DNA from: Shewanella livingstonensis
Lineage (GTDB): Bacteria; Pseudomonadota; Gammaproteobacteria; Enterobacterales; Shewanellaceae
Reading direction: 5' to 3'
DNA length: 64,000 nucleotides
Assembly: GCF_003855395.1 (NCBI RefSeq)
Contig: NZ_CP034015.1
Span: 3,544,001-3,608,000, forward strand
The notes under the pieces are model-generated. The model saw nothing but the letters and a program-made list of their open reading frames with translations, made no database searches and was not told where the DNA came from. Position numbers and translations under genes: made by a program. Shown here one piece after another: positions 9,173-19,881 of this stretch (positions are counted from its first letter, which is position 1; each line of letters starts with the position of its first letter).

Positions 9173-10084
9173 TTAAATAGCACCAGGTCGTAGATGTTTT
9201 GCCATTGGGAAATGTGCACCAAACTGACTGATTTTAGCTAATGAAGACACAATTAATATACGACTACCATGTTCATATTGCTGTGTAATATCACTTAATA
9301 ATGGCACTATTTCTCTGCTTGCATCGCGCCTTAATAATTCATTAATCTCGCCATCGAGCGGGTTATCACTGTAAACCACATCTAAAGTCTGTAACAAAGG
9401 CATTGCAGCAATGGGCAATAAATGCGCCGGTGTATCTTCAATTAAGAGAGTAATGTCACCTTTAACACTCAAGTTATCAAAAGCATCAAGGTAATGCTGC
9501 TCAGTTAACCGATCAAATTTATCTTGGTTTATGGTAAAAAACCGTTCCCAAAATAAACGTCTATCTTTACTCGCAAGTAATTTATGTTGTACTTCTTCCC
9601 GTTTACTGGCAACAAAATCAAATAATGGCGCTAACGATGGCGGAAGCATGGTTTCAAGCCGAGAACGAATCGTTCGAGCAAAAACTGGGGCTGCACCAGC
9701 AGTACTTATCGCAACCACCAATCTGCCTCTATCGACAATTGAAGGCGTAATAAACCGGCAAAATTTAGGGTTGTCGACCACATTAACCCAAATGCCACGC
9801 TCAGTGGCCAATTCTGCAAAATCCATATTCAACTGCTCATCGGCAGTGGCAAGGTAAATGATATCGACATTGGCAATATCATCACTGCACACTTCGCGGC
9901 GAGAAAGCTGGATCCGACCTTGAGAATGATATTTTTCAATATCACTCGCTACTACAGGTGCAATGACGTGAATATTAGCATCAGTGCGTGACAATAAATC
10001 AAGTTTACGCGTAGCGACTTCACCAGCGCCAACCAATAACACCTGTAGACCTTGAGTATCAACAAACAACGGAAAATATTGCAT
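9173..10084 (-). CDS. Precorrin-2 dehydrogenase / sirohydrochlorin ferrochelatase (CysG N-terminal type)
   Basis: It oxidises precorrin-2 to sirohydrochlorin with NAD and is expected to insert iron, giving siroheme for sulfite and nitrite reductases. The N-terminal Rossmann motif is VLLVGAGEVATRKLDLL; the conserved NVVDNPKFCRFITPS and ISTAGAAPVFARTIRSRLE follow. At 303 residues it lacks the C-terminal uroporphyrinogen methyltransferase of full CysG, but has about 100 residues beyond the usual dehydrogenase core, ending in a segment without clear family features. It is the distal gene of a minus-strand group with a rhodanese and a DUF2007 protein, and has its own terminator. Confidence 0.87.
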   Translation of the reverse strand: MQYFPLFVDTQGLQVLLVGAGEVATRKLDLLSRTDANIHVIAPVVASDIEKYHSQGRIQLSRREVCSDDIANVDIIYLATADEQLNMDFAELATERGIWVNVVDNPKFCRFITPSIVDRGRLVVAISTAGAAPVFARTIRSRLETMLPPSLAPLFDFVASKREEVQHKLLASKDRRLFWERFFTINQDKFDRLTEQHYLDAFDNLSVKGDITLLIEDTPAHLLPIAAMPLLQTLDVVYSDNPLDGEINELLRRDASREIVPLLSDITQQYEHGSRILIVSSLAKISQFGAHFPMAKHLRPGAI

Positions 10085-10091
10085 TATCTAC

Positions 10092-10454
10092 TCAGTCTTG
10101 AATAATAGGAAATTGATGTTGTATCCATGCGCGGTATCCACCGACCATGGAAGCTACTTGCATGTATCCCATAAGCTGTAAATTGTAAGCTGATAATGCA
10201 GCTCGCTGACCTGCGCCGCAATAAAGCAATAATGGGGTATTTTTGTCAGGAAAACGATGTTCTATATCACGCTCAATAATGCCACGGCTTAGGTGCTTTG
10301 CTTTGGGTAGATGTCCTTGCAACCACTCATTATCTTCTCGTACATCGATTAATTGCCATTGGTCTTGTTGTTGATATTGTTCAATGGTTAATAAGCTGAC
10401 ATGAGGCATTACAGAATCAACTAAACTGGCGAATGCTGGGGATGCTTGCATAGC
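10092..10454 (-). CDS. Rhodanese-like domain protein
   Basis: A single rhodanese domain of about 120 residues: IDVREDNEWLQGHLPKAKHLSRG, then the active loop CGAGQRAA with the catalytic Cys, then GYMQVASMVGGYRAW. The start at 10454 (MQASPAF) is chosen because AGGAAA stands 4-6 nt upstream; an ATG at 10481 is also possible. The open frame extends further upstream to 10682 but then overlaps the DUF2007 gene, so that extension is rejected. There is no signal peptide, so it should act in the cytoplasm. The stop is 7 bp before the precorrin-2 dehydrogenase gene, which suggests coupling to sulfur metabolism. Confidence 0.82.
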   Translation of the reverse strand, partial: AMQASPAFASLVDSVMPHVSLLTIEQYQQQDQWQLIDVREDNEWLQGHLPKAKHLSRGIIERDIEHRFPDKNTPLLLYCGAGQRAALSAYNLQLMGYMQVASMVGGYRAWIQHQFPIIQD

Positions 10455-10560
10455 GTTTCCTAAATTTGGTGAATCACTCATTGGTGATAAATTAGCACTA
10501 AATACGTGATAAACCTTAAAGTGGTTTATCACGCCTTCGATAAAAACCTTATACGAGTAG

Positions 10561-10881
10561 TTATTCGTTATGCATTTCACTTCGTTGAGAACTACATTGC
10601 CAGCACAACTCAAAACTACCTTCGTTGATTTCATGACATTGAACACATTGCCATTGAGGCTTTTCGATATCGAGTGAATCAAGTAAAGTTTGAGCAGCTA
10701 CAAGTTGACTATCTGCAACCCATAACTCAACTGTCTGCATTTCAATAGGCAACCCCCCTACACCGCCAATGAGCGCTTCACCTTTAAGATCGACATCTAT
10801 CCCGCTCGTTTCCAGTAGCCCTTTCCATGTATGAGCCTGTAGTAAATTACCACCGGCCAATAATACTTTTCGTTGTTCCAT
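10561..10881 (-). CDS. DUF2007-type protein with C-terminal zinc ribbon
   Basis: A 106-residue protein. The N-terminal part (MEQRKVLLAGGNLLQAHTWK, GGLPIEMQTVELWVADSQL) matches the DUF2007 putative signal-transducing family. The C-terminus carries CVQCHEINEGSFELCWQC, two CxxC knuckles that should bind zinc. It is the first gene of the minus-strand group leading to the rhodanese and the siroheme gene, with about 106 bp to the rhodanese start. Function of the family is unknown. Confidence 0.8.
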   Translation of the reverse strand: MEQRKVLLAGGNLLQAHTWKGLLETSGIDVDLKGEALIGGVGGLPIEMQTVELWVADSQLVAAQTLLDSLDIEKPQWQCVQCHEINEGSFELCWQCSSQRSEMHNE

Positions 10882-11090
10882 ACGTTATCCTACTGTATTG
10901 CTCTTGCTGGCAAATGTATTTTATCCTACTGCCTCAGCAGAAATCTGTCGAGTCTTGTTTGTGAACTATAGACCGATGCCAATTCGTATCAACTAATGAG
11001 GTCTAGCGACCTATTAGACCAATTGGACAAGTGAGACATTTAGCATAAACAATTAATATGTTAACTTTATAGCCGTCATCTGTACTCAAT

Positions 11091-11120
11091 AACATCATTA
11101 ACATCATTAACATCATTAAC
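11091..11120 (+). repeat. Short 9-bp tandem repeat before DUF3224 gene
   Basis: Three perfect copies of AACATCATT plus AAC, ending directly at the AGGAGT ribosome site of the next gene. Confidence 0.9.
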
Positions 11121-11130
11121 AGGAGTCTAC

Positions 11131-11532
11131 ATGACAAAAATAGTCTTAAAAGGAGTATTTCAAATCACCACTTGGAATGAATCAGCTTATGCAGAACACA
11201 TGGATAGTAGCAAGCAAACAATAGCCGAGATTACCCAAACATATTCTGGCGACATTAGTGGTTCGGCTAAAACTCGCTATGTCATGTCGTATCAAAAAGA
11301 TGGCGCTGCAGTATTTGTAGGGATAGAACACTTAACCATTAGCACGCCTGAAATTGCCGGCACCATAGTGCTACAACATAGTGGCCGATATTCACAAGGT
11401 ATTGCACAAAGTCAATTCAGTATTATTGAAGGATCTGGTACCGACAACCTAACTGAGTATATCGGTCATGGGGAGTTTATTTCTACCGAAAAAGGCCAAG
11501 CGGAATATATTATTACATTCACTCTAGTTTAA
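11131..11532 (+). CDS. DUF3224 domain protein
   Basis: A 133-residue cytoplasmic protein, recognised as DUF3224 by its opening KGVFQITTWNE, the central YVMSYQKDGAAVFVGIEHL and the HSGRYSQGIAQSQFSIIEGSGT stretch, which resembles an allene-oxide-cyclase-like barrel. The start has a clear AGGAG 8 nt upstream. It appears monocistronic, with about 450 bp to the next gene. No enzymatic activity is established for the family. Confidence 0.8.
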   Translation: MTKIVLKGVFQITTWNESAYAEHMDSSKQTIAEITQTYSGDISGSAKTRYVMSYQKDGAAVFVGIEHLTISTPEIAGTIVLQHSGRYSQGIAQSQFSIIEGSGTDNLTEYIGHGEFISTEKGQAEYIITFTLV

Positions 11533-11982
11533 TAGTAACGCTTAATGAGGTTACGACAGTACCTTCAATCATCAGGGACTAAGTGAGACTCGTTTCTTCA
11601 TTATAAATTGATACATTATAGGTAACCGATGATTCAAATTGGGATTTAACAGATTTGCCTATAGCAAGCTATTTTAACCTGTATTGACTGATAATAACGA
11701 ATGCTTCATTGTGAATACCTCTTTAGTAGCATTAAAGAATAAGTTAATACTCACTATCTTTGTTGCTGCACAATAAACTGTAAATAAAAGCATTTTATTT
11801 ACAGAATTATCGCCAATTTATACATAAAACAGATAAACGGCTCATATGCTTAATTGTTAAAAATCAACATTTACTCTACACTCTAAACCCAATATGAGAC
11901 CGAGTATATTACTTAAAAATATGCAACTCTCTCTCATTTAACCTCATATTAACTTTCTATTTACTGATTAAGAGTCCATACA
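11533..11982. other. Intergenic region upstream of GGDEF/EAL gene
   Basis: About 450 bp of AT-rich DNA without a supported ORF, RNA gene or clear terminator. It presumably carries the promoter of the cyclic-di-GMP gene. Confidence 0.5.
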
Positions 11983-13923
11983 ATGCGGATATCAAAAGTA
12001 ATCTTACTTATTTTAGGCTGTTTAGTAGGATTATATCTTTTAGTTATATTAACGCTAAATCAAAGTTTACATGCATTTAACCGCGACAACACTAACGTCA
12101 ACTTACAACAGCTAGAGCAAAGTAGTGTTACCCCGTTAGTTAATCATTGGGCTAGTTTGTTACTAAATTATCAAGTAGTTAGTGACAATCAAGATACATA
12201 TGCGGTGATATCTAAAAATGGCAATCAAATTAGAGTCGTTAGCATCGATGATATAATCAATAATATGATGCTATTTAGCAATTTACCGCTGCTTCTTTTG
12301 GGACTCTTTACTATTACAGTGCCGATATACATCAATCGCCGCCATCAAAAAACAACCATAAGATCACTAGAAGTATTAAACGATGAAACCAATAGACTAT
12401 TAGCCTCATTTAACATCAGTCTGCCTAAAATAGAACAACAAAATGTTATTTCAAAACTGAGTTTTGCTCTCGTTGAGCTTAATAAACAGATTAATGAGCA
12501 ACATCACAAAACATTTATTAGTCAAAGCCAAGATAAACTCACAGGATTGATTGATCGCCATGCTTATTTGCATCACCTACAAACTCAACTTGAACAAGCT
12601 CAAAAATTAAATAAAAGACAAGCTCTGCTTTTTATCGACCTTGATGGTTTTAAACAAGTTAATGACTCATTCGGTCACAGTTTTGGTGATGAAGTCCTTG
12701 TCCAAGTAGCACAAAGATTAAAAACCGTGGTCAGGAATCAAAATTTAAGTCATTTTGCGCCAACACTAGGGTTAGAGCTGAGCTTATCTAGACTCGGAGG
12801 TGATGAATTTTCAATCTTTATCGAAAACCTTGAAGATGAAAATTTACCTATTGAAGTCGCAAAAAATGTCTTACAAGAAATTGAAGGTGATTTTTTATTG
12901 GGCAATAAGTTAATTAAAATCGGCGCTAGTATTGGTATTGCGGTATATCCAGATAGTGCAGCAAATCCCAATACATTATTACAAATGGCCGATGTTGCTA
13001 TGTACCGTGCAAAAACAGATGGTAGAGGTATATACCGCGTTTATTCGCCTGAAATGGGCAATAAAATGCGTCGTTATCACTATTTACTCGAAGAAATTCG
13101 TCTCGCGATGGCCAGTCAAAACTTCACATTATCATTTCAACCCATTGTTAATGTTAATGACTTTAGTATTGATTATTTTGAATGTCTAATCCGTTGGAAC
13201 CATCCAATTGAAGGTTCTATATCACCAGCTGAATTTATTCCGATCGCAGAAGACTCTAATTTAATTTTAGAGCTCGGCAATTGGATATTATTGGAAGCCT
13301 GCCGTCAAATGGCTGCTTGGTATAATGCTGGAATGAATAAAGTCAGAATTTCAGTCAATATTTCTGGGGTGCAATTAGCTCATATACCTCTGCATGATTG
13401 GGTAATGAATACCTTAAATAAGGTCGGTTTACCCGCAAAAGCATTGTTGCTGGAAATAACAGAATCTTGCTTTATTGATGCTTCAGAGCAAGTCATTTCG
13501 GATTTAGAAAAACTGCGTCAAGCCGGCGTGTTAATCGCTATTGATGACTTTGGAACTGGCTTCAGTTCATTGTCAACATTAGCAAATTTACCTGTTGATG
13601 TAATAAAAATTGATAAACTATTTATCGATCAAGCTAACATCAACCCTAAGTATGAAAAAATATTAAATTCTATAAGTGGCTTGGGTAAAACTCTCGACTT
13701 AAAGATTGTAGCTGAAGGTGTTGAAACGGCTGCACAGTTTGAACTCGTTAAAAAGATGGGCATTGATTGTATTCAAGGCTATTTAATTAGTCGTCCTGAA
13801 ACATCAAAAGATGTAGGCAGTAAAATGATCAGCCAAAATATTAATCATATTGCAATGACCGGTACTGGCGTATATGCACCGCAAACTTCTGAGGCTCCAT
13901 TAGCTCACGTGCAACTGAGATAG
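11983..13923 (+). CDS. Membrane-bound GGDEF-EAL cyclic-di-GMP protein
   Basis: A 646-residue inner-membrane regulator. The N-terminal helix (about 5-27) and a second helix (about 94-114) flank a short periplasmic segment. A GGDEF domain follows with an intact GGDEF at 272-276, preceded by DLDGFKQVNDSFGHSFGDEVL, so diguanylate cyclase activity is plausible. The EAL domain reads ECL (400-402) in place of EAL, but keeps the glutamate, ISVNISGVQL, EITES, the paired aspartates in DDFGTGFSSLS, the lysine in KIDKLF and the VAEGVET loop, so phosphodiesterase activity is also possible. Which activity dominates cannot be decided from sequence. It appears to be a single transcription unit. Confidence 0.92.
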   Translation: MRISKVILLILGCLVGLYLLVILTLNQSLHAFNRDNTNVNLQQLEQSSVTPLVNHWASLLLNYQVVSDNQDTYAVISKNGNQIRVVSIDDIINNMMLFSNLPLLLLGLFTITVPIYINRRHQKTTIRSLEVLNDETNRLLASFNISLPKIEQQNVISKLSFALVELNKQINEQHHKTFISQSQDKLTGLIDRHAYLHHLQTQLEQAQKLNKRQALLFIDLDGFKQVNDSFGHSFGDEVLVQVAQRLKTVVRNQNLSHFAPTLGLELSLSRLGGDEFSIFIENLEDENLPIEVAKNVLQEIEGDFLLGNKLIKIGASIGIAVYPDSAANPNTLLQMADVAMYRAKTDGRGIYRVYSPEMGNKMRRYHYLLEEIRLAMASQNFTLSFQPIVNVNDFSIDYFECLIRWNHPIEGSISPAEFIPIAEDSNLILELGNWILLEACRQMAAWYNAGMNKVRISVNISGVQLAHIPLHDWVMNTLNKVGLPAKALLLEITESCFIDASEQVISDLEKLRQAGVLIAIDDFGTGFSSLSTLANLPVDVIKIDKLFIDQANINPKYEKILNSISGLGKTLDLKIVAEGVETAAQFELVKKMGIDCIQGYLISRPETSKDVGSKMISQNINHIAMTGTGVYAPQTSEAPLAHVQLR

Positions 13924-13934
13924 CTAAGCTGGTA

Positions 13935-13976
13935 ATGTTGAATGTTGAATGTTGAATGTTGAATGTTGAATGTTGA
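13935..13976 (+). repeat. Six perfect copies of a 7-bp tandem repeat
   Basis: Six uninterrupted copies of ATGTTGA begin 12 bp after the GGDEF/EAL stop. The last copy supplies the ATG of the small downstream ORF. Confidence 0.95.
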
Positions 13977-14245
13977 ATAATACATGCAGCCCTGACAATA
14001 GACTAATGACAAATAGAAAGAGTAAAACAATAATCAATAAAACTACTAGCATTCACATAAGTCGTTTAAATACCGATTTTGGTACATTTAAAGTTACGCT
14101 TAATCAAAACAATATTCTGGTACTAACGTCAGTTGAAATATTGAGTTCTGATGGCTGGGAAGCTTTGATCACTGATCCTGAACAGCAATGGTACAAAACA
14201 TTACTCAGCGCTTGTGAGGATCATTTAACAGGACAGAAACGATAA
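13970..14245 (+). CDS. Small hypothetical protein
   Basis: A 91-residue ORF that I do not recognise. It starts in the last unit of the 7-bp repeat, or at the ATG at 14006 (MTNRKSK) if the first ATG is not used; neither has a good ribosome site. The second half (HISRLNTDFGTFKVTLNQNNILVLTSVEILSSDGWEAL) has the alternating pattern of a small beta-rich domain. There is no signal peptide or membrane segment. It is followed immediately by a strong bidirectional terminator, which supports transcription across it. Confidence 0.45.
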   Translation: MLNNTCSPDNRLMTNRKSKTIINKTTSIHISRLNTDFGTFKVTLNQNNILVLTSVEILSSDGWEALITDPEQQWYKTLLSACEDHLTGQKR

Positions 14246-14257
14246 TAGGATTGTGAT

Positions 14258-14293
14258 AAAAAGAAACCCCAGCATAGCTGGGGTTTCTTTTTA
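14258..14293 (+). terminator. Strong bidirectional terminator
   Basis: A perfect 16-bp stem (14258-14273 with 14277-14292) and a 3-nt loop, A-rich and T-rich at the ends. It serves the plus-strand small ORF and the convergent secF gene. Confidence 0.92.
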
Positions 14294-14316
14294 GTGATCA
14301 ATTTTAATAATGCGTA

Positions 14317-15270
14317 TTAAGGCATCATTGAAGGCTGATCTGCCCCTTCTTTTTCAATCTCTACCGGTAACATATGCTCACGATTGATACCCAATTTAAT
14401 GGCTAAATAACTGGCCACGTAAATCGATGAGTATGTACCCACAAAAATACCTAATAGCAATGCAGTCGCAAAACCATGGATCATTGTGCCGCCTTTTAAA
14501 AACAGCGCAATAACGGTAATTAATGTAGTACCAGTGGTAATAACAGTACGGCTCATAGTCTGAGTGATTGAAGTATTCACAATCTCTACAGGAGTGCCTT
14601 TACGCATTTTAAGGAAGTTTTCACGGATACGGTCATACACTACGATAGTATCGTTAAGTGAGTAACCAACAACCGTTAACAAACCAGCCAATACAGTCAA
14701 GTCAAACTCGAGTTGTAATACCGAAAACACCCCTAAGGTCACAATTACGTCATGAGCTAGCGCCGCAACAGAACCTGCTGCTAAACGCCATTCAAAACGA
14801 AACGACACATAGATAAGAATACAGATTAAGGCCACAATAACCGCTAAGCCGCCCTGTTCTGCTAACTCTTTACCTACCTGAGGTCCAACAAACTCAACTC
14901 GCTTTTGAATCACGCCGGCATCAATTGATTGCGCAGCACTTAATACAGCAGCAACCTGCACATCACTTTTTAGCTCATTTCTTACCGGTAAACGCACCAA
15001 TATATCGCGGCTTGAACCAAAGTTCTGTACTACCGCACCTTCAGCTTCCGCTGAAGTCATCGTCGCGCGTAGCGCACTCAAGTCAACCGGAGCTGAAAAC
15101 TCCATTTCAACAACAGTACCGCCGGTAAAATCTAACCCCCAGTTAATGCCTTGTACGCCTAGCGATACAAAAGAAGCAATAACAAGGATAAGCGACATTA
15201 CACTAATAGGAAGTGCGTGACGAAGGAAGTCGACTGTGTTCTTTACTGAAAATATCTGCAACATATTCAA
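14317..15270 (-). CDS. secF: Protein translocase subunit SecF
   Basis: An inner-membrane partner of SecD that helps pull preproteins across using the proton gradient. Its 317 residues are normal for SecF. It begins with an N-terminal helix, then the family signature GINWGLDFTGGTVVEMEFS, a periplasmic domain, and five more helices with RFEWRLAAGSVAALAHDVIVTLG and GYSLNDTIVVYDRIRENF. The gap to secD is 8 bp, so secD and secF are cotranscribed. It is the last gene of the tgt-yajC-secD-secF operon, closed by the terminator at 14258-14293. Confidence 0.97.
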   Translation of the reverse strand: MNMLQIFSVKNTVDFLRHALPISVMSLILVIASFVSLGVQGINWGLDFTGGTVVEMEFSAPVDLSALRATMTSAEAEGAVVQNFGSSRDILVRLPVRNELKSDVQVAAVLSAAQSIDAGVIQKRVEFVGPQVGKELAEQGGLAVIVALICILIYVSFRFEWRLAAGSVAALAHDVIVTLGVFSVLQLEFDLTVLAGLLTVVGYSLNDTIVVYDRIRENFLKMRKGTPVEIVNTSITQTMSRTVITTGTTLITVIALFLKGGTMIHGFATALLLGIFVGTYSSIYVASYLAIKLGINREHMLPVEIEKEGADQPSMMP

Positions 15271-15278
15271 CTTCTCCT

Positions 15279-17129
15279 TTAGATAGACAATGACTTAACG
15301 CGCTTACCACCCCAAACCGCATTCACGATTGAGCGTGTGCCAACAATGGCCGTAAACATCGAAGTCGCGATACCTATCATTAAGGTAACTGCAAAGCCTT
15401 TCACCGCACCAGTACCAACAGCAAACAAAATTAACGCTGTCATAAAGGTGGTGATGTTAGCATCAGCAATAGTAGAAAATGCATTACCATAACCTTCATG
15501 GATAGCTTGTTGCACACTGCGACCAGCTAATAACTCTTCACGAATACGTTCAAAAATCAGCACGTTTCCGTCGACAGCCATACCCACAGTTAATACCATG
15601 CCCGCAATACCAGGTAGGGTTAATACCGCACCAGGGATCATCGACATAACACCCACGACCATGATTAAATTAGCCATCAATGCTAAGTTGGCGATAAAGC
15701 CAAAAGCACGGTAGTAAACCATCATGAATACAAGTACAACAACCATGCCCCAAATCATAGCTTGAACACCATTTTCGATGTTTTCTTTACCTAGGCTTGG
15801 ACCAATAGTTCTTTCTTCTACGATAGTCACAGGCGCAATCAACGCACCAGCACGAAGCAGTAACGCTAAGCTTTGTGCTTCAGTATGCTCAAGACCGGTA
15901 ATCACAAAATTACGACCTAAACGCGCTTGAATGGTGGCAACTGAAATGACTTCTTCAATACGAGTCATTTTCACTGTGCCATCAGGATTACGTGTACCAC
16001 TGTCTTTATATTCAATAAACAATGTTGCCATTGGTTTACCAATATTGTCTTTGGTGACGTTAGAGAAAATCGAGCCGCCTTTAGCATCAAGATTAATCGC
16101 TACCTGTGGTCGGCTGTATTCGTCAAAAGTCGGCTGCGCGCCAGTGATATGATCACCAGTTAACATCACTTCTTTCTTCAATACGGCAATGCCACCTTCA
16201 CGACGTTGATATACTTCAGCACCAGCAGGAACACGGCCACTTGCAGCCGCACTTACGTCAGCTTTGTCGTCAACCATGCGAAATTCAATTGATGCTGTCG
16301 CACCTAAAATTTCTTTTGCACGAGCAGTATCTTGCACGCCTGGTAATTCAACGATAATGCGCTCTGCGCCTTGACGCTGTACAACTGGCTCTGCAACACC
16401 AAGCTCATTCACACGGTTACGAATAGTGGTAATGTTTTGCTGTAGTGCTTCTTCCTTAATTTGCTTAAGATAAGTATCACTCATAGTAGCAAGAAGCATA
16501 AACTCACTGCCGCTACTCGCATCAGTATACGTCATGTCATTGCTGCGAGTTTTTAAATAATTCTCAGCTTGATCAACCGTTTCAGCATCTCTAAACTTAA
16601 TCGCAATCCCTTTTGGGGTTTTACGAATACCAGCGTAACGAATTTTCTCTTCACGAAGTTGGCTACGAAAATCAGCTATTTTAGCTTCTTCCATTTTACG
16701 GACAGCTTCGCCCATATCCACTTCCATTAAGAAGTGAACCCCACCACGTAAATCCAAACCTAGTTTCATCGGCGAACCACCAACAGCCTCAAGCCATTCA
16801 GGGGTTGCCGGTGCTAAGTTTAATGCAACGGTATATTTCTGGCCAAGCAGTTCAGCGATAGACTCTTTGGCTATCAGCTGTTGCTCAGGATTTTGCACGC
16901 GAACTAATAACTGACCATTTTCAAGCTCGGCACGCTTTACGGCAATACCCTGACCCTCTAATAAATCAACCACAGTCGTTTGTGTCGATGCAGTGACTTC
17001 AGCGCCACGAGTGGCGACAATCTGTACTGCATGATCTTCACCAAACAAATTTGGAATTGCATAAAAACTACCAATGGCGATGATAAGCATCACCATGATA
17101 TTTTTCCACATTGGGTATTTATTTAACAC
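15279..17129 (-). CDS. secD: Protein translocase subunit SecD
   Basis: A 616-residue SecD, the usual gammaproteobacterial size. The first helix (about 9-25) is followed by a large periplasmic region with [40 protein letters not shown] and the [21 protein letters not shown] segment. The C-terminal six-helix RND-like bundle includes [18 protein letters not shown], carrying the conserved aspartate. With SecF and YajC it forms the accessory complex of SecYEG. It lies 18 bp downstream of yajC. Confidence 0.97.
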   Translation of the reverse strand: MLNKYPMWKNIMVMLIIAIGSFYAIPNLFGEDHAVQIVATRGAEVTASTQTTVVDLLEGQGIAVKRAELENGQLLVRVQNPEQQLIAKESIAELLGQKYTVALNLAPATPEWLEAVGGSPMKLGLDLRGGVHFLMEVDMGEAVRKMEEAKIADFRSQLREEKIRYAGIRKTPKGIAIKFRDAETVDQAENYLKTRSNDMTYTDASSGSEFMLLATMSDTYLKQIKEEALQQNITTIRNRVNELGVAEPVVQRQGAERIIVELPGVQDTARAKEILGATASIEFRMVDDKADVSAAASGRVPAGAEVYQRREGGIAVLKKEVMLTGDHITGAQPTFDEYSRPQVAINLDAKGGSIFSNVTKDNIGKPMATLFIEYKDSGTRNPDGTVKMTRIEEVISVATIQARLGRNFVITGLEHTEAQSLALLLRAGALIAPVTIVEERTIGPSLGKENIENGVQAMIWGMVVVLVFMMVYYRAFGFIANLALMANLIMVVGVMSMIPGAVLTLPGIAGMVLTVGMAVDGNVLIFERIREELLAGRSVQQAIHEGYGNAFSTIADANITTFMTALILFAVGTGAVKGFAVTLMIGIATSMFTAIVGTRSIVNAVWGGKRVKSLSI

Positions 17130-17147
17130 ACCATAGCCCTCTTGGCT

Positions 17148-17480
17148 TTATAACGACTGGATAGAACCTTTAGGCAATACCGCTGCGATATAATCCTTTT
17201 TAATCGTGATTTGGTTGTTATCATTAATGGCTAATAATACATAATCACTTTCTTCACCGATTTTGGTCACTTTACCAAGAATGCCACCACTGGTTAGCAC
17301 TTCATCACCTTTTGAAATTGATGCCATTAGGTTTTTATGTTCTTTAACACGCTTAGACTGCGGACGAAAAATCATGAAGTAAAAAATTAATCCAAACATG
17401 ACTAGCATGAAAATTAATTGCATGGTTTCGCCACCGGCTATTCCACTCATTGGGCTTGCATATGCATTTGAAATAAACAT
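17148..17480 (-). CDS. yajC: Sec translocase accessory subunit YajC
   Basis: A 110-residue protein with one membrane helix (about 20-40), then the characteristic FRPQSKRVKEHKNLMASISKGDEVLTSGGILGKV and the basic C-terminal cytoplasmic part. It is found with SecDF in the holotranslocon. The gene order tgt-yajC-secD-secF is the conserved gammaproteobacterial one; yajC starts 25 bp after tgt. Confidence 0.96.
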   Translation of the reverse strand: MFISNAYASPMSGIAGGETMQLIFMLVMFGLIFYFMIFRPQSKRVKEHKNLMASISKGDEVLTSGGILGKVTKIGEESDYVLLAINDNNQITIKKDYIAAVLPKGSIQSL

Positions 17481-17505
17481 AGTTCTCTCTTCTTATTAGC
17501 TAAAA

Positions 17506-18633
<1,128 letters not shown>

Positions 18634-18723
18634 TCACCTTGCCAGATAAACAGTCTGACTCGTTTAGTTTCTATAGTAATGAGGGCAAATTTTAATGCTT
18701 CAAGGTTACTGACACATTAAATC

Positions 18724-18748
18724 AAAAAAACGCCCACTATTGTGGGCG
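18724..18748 (-). terminator. Terminator or attenuator between queA and tgt
   Basis: A GC-rich 7-bp stem (18731-18737 with 18742-18748), 4-nt loop, followed on the minus strand by seven Ts. It would separate queA from the tgt operon, at least partly. Confidence 0.85.
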
Positions 18749-18772
18749 TGTATTTTAAATCAAATTCGTTGC

Positions 18773-19813
18773 TTACGGGGCTTTTTTCGTCACAAACATC
18801 GCATCACCATAGCTAAAAAAGCGATATTTTTGCGTAATGGCATGTTGATAAGCATTCATCACTTCATCAAAACCGGCAAAAGCACTTAATAGCATGATTA
18901 ATGTCGACTCTGGCAAATGAAAATTGGTGACCATCGAATCAACAATGTTAAATTGATAACCAGGGTATATAAAAATATCGGTATCACCACAGAAGGCTGT
19001 AAGTGGACCGTCACCACTGGCTCGCGCTGCACTTTCAAGTGAACGTACTGAGGTAGTACCAACAGCAACCACACGATGGCCGTTGGCTTTCGTTTGTGCA
19101 ATAAGGTCAACGACATCTTGCCCAACGTTAGCCCATTCTGAATGCATCTTGTGTTCAAGAATATTATCGACCCGTACTGGCTGGAATGTACCCGCGCCAA
19201 CATGCAAGGTCACAAAGGCAATATTAACGCCTTTAGCTTTTAATTCAGCCAGCATGGCATCATCAAAGTGTAAGCCTGCTGTAGGTGCTGCTACGGCACC
19301 TGGTGTTTGATTATACACCGTTTGATAACGCTCTTTATCAGCATCTTCATCTGGACGGTCGATGTAAGGCGGCAGCGGCATATGGCCGACATCTTCAAGC
19401 ACTTCTAAAATAGTTTTATCTGACAGTAACTCAAGTTCAAACAAGGCATCATGACGGAGTAGCATTTTCATTTGATAGCCGCCATCTAAGTCGATAAGCG
19501 TATCCACTTTAGGCGATTTTGAACTGCGAACGTGGGCTAAAATACGTTTATCGTCCAGCATACGCTCTACGAGAATTTCAAGTTTGCCACCAGTGGATTT
19601 TTGACCAAATAAACGCGCTGGTATGACTCGAGTGTTATTAAACACCATCAAGTCACCAGGATTGATCATATTAAGTAAATCAGTAAATTTTTTATCGGCA
19701 AGCTGACCGTTTTCGCCACTTAATGTGAGTAAACGCGAAGCATTGCGTTGTGCTGTCGGATAGCGAGCAATCAGCTCATCTGGTAGGTCGAATGAAAAAT
19801 CTGCAACGCGCAT
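18773..19813 (-). CDS. queA: S-adenosylmethionine:tRNA ribosyltransferase-isomerase
   Basis: It converts preQ1 in tRNA to epoxyqueuosine using the ribosyl moiety of SAM. At 346 residues it is of normal length and opens with the QueA signature [24 protein letters not shown], followed by [20 protein letters not shown] and the [23 protein letters not shown] and [12 protein letters not shown] blocks. It lies upstream of tgt in the same direction, as is common in gammaproteobacteria, and has its own terminator. Confidence 0.97.
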   Translation of the reverse strand: MRVADFSFDLPDELIARYPTAQRNASRLLTLSGENGQLADKKFTDLLNMINPGDLMVFNNTRVIPARLFGQKSTGGKLEILVERMLDDKRILAHVRSSKSPKVDTLIDLDGGYQMKMLLRHDALFELELLSDKTILEVLEDVGHMPLPPYIDRPDEDADKERYQTVYNQTPGAVAAPTAGLHFDDAMLAELKAKGVNIAFVTLHVGAGTFQPVRVDNILEHKMHSEWANVGQDVVDLIAQTKANGHRVVAVGTTSVRSLESAARASGDGPLTAFCGDTDIFIYPGYQFNIVDSMVTNFHLPESTLIMLLSAFAGFDEVMNAYQHAITQKYRFFSYGDAMFVTKKAP

Positions 19814-19881
19814 AGTATAATCTCAACAGTAAAAACGGCCGCTAGTCTATGGCGAGCGCAAGTTAAGATCAAGTTTACAGA

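Noticed and set aside
10455..10682. N-terminal extension of the rhodanese gene to 10682
   Set aside because: It overlaps the DUF2007 gene in another frame, and the start at 10454 has a proper ribosome site and gives a normal domain.
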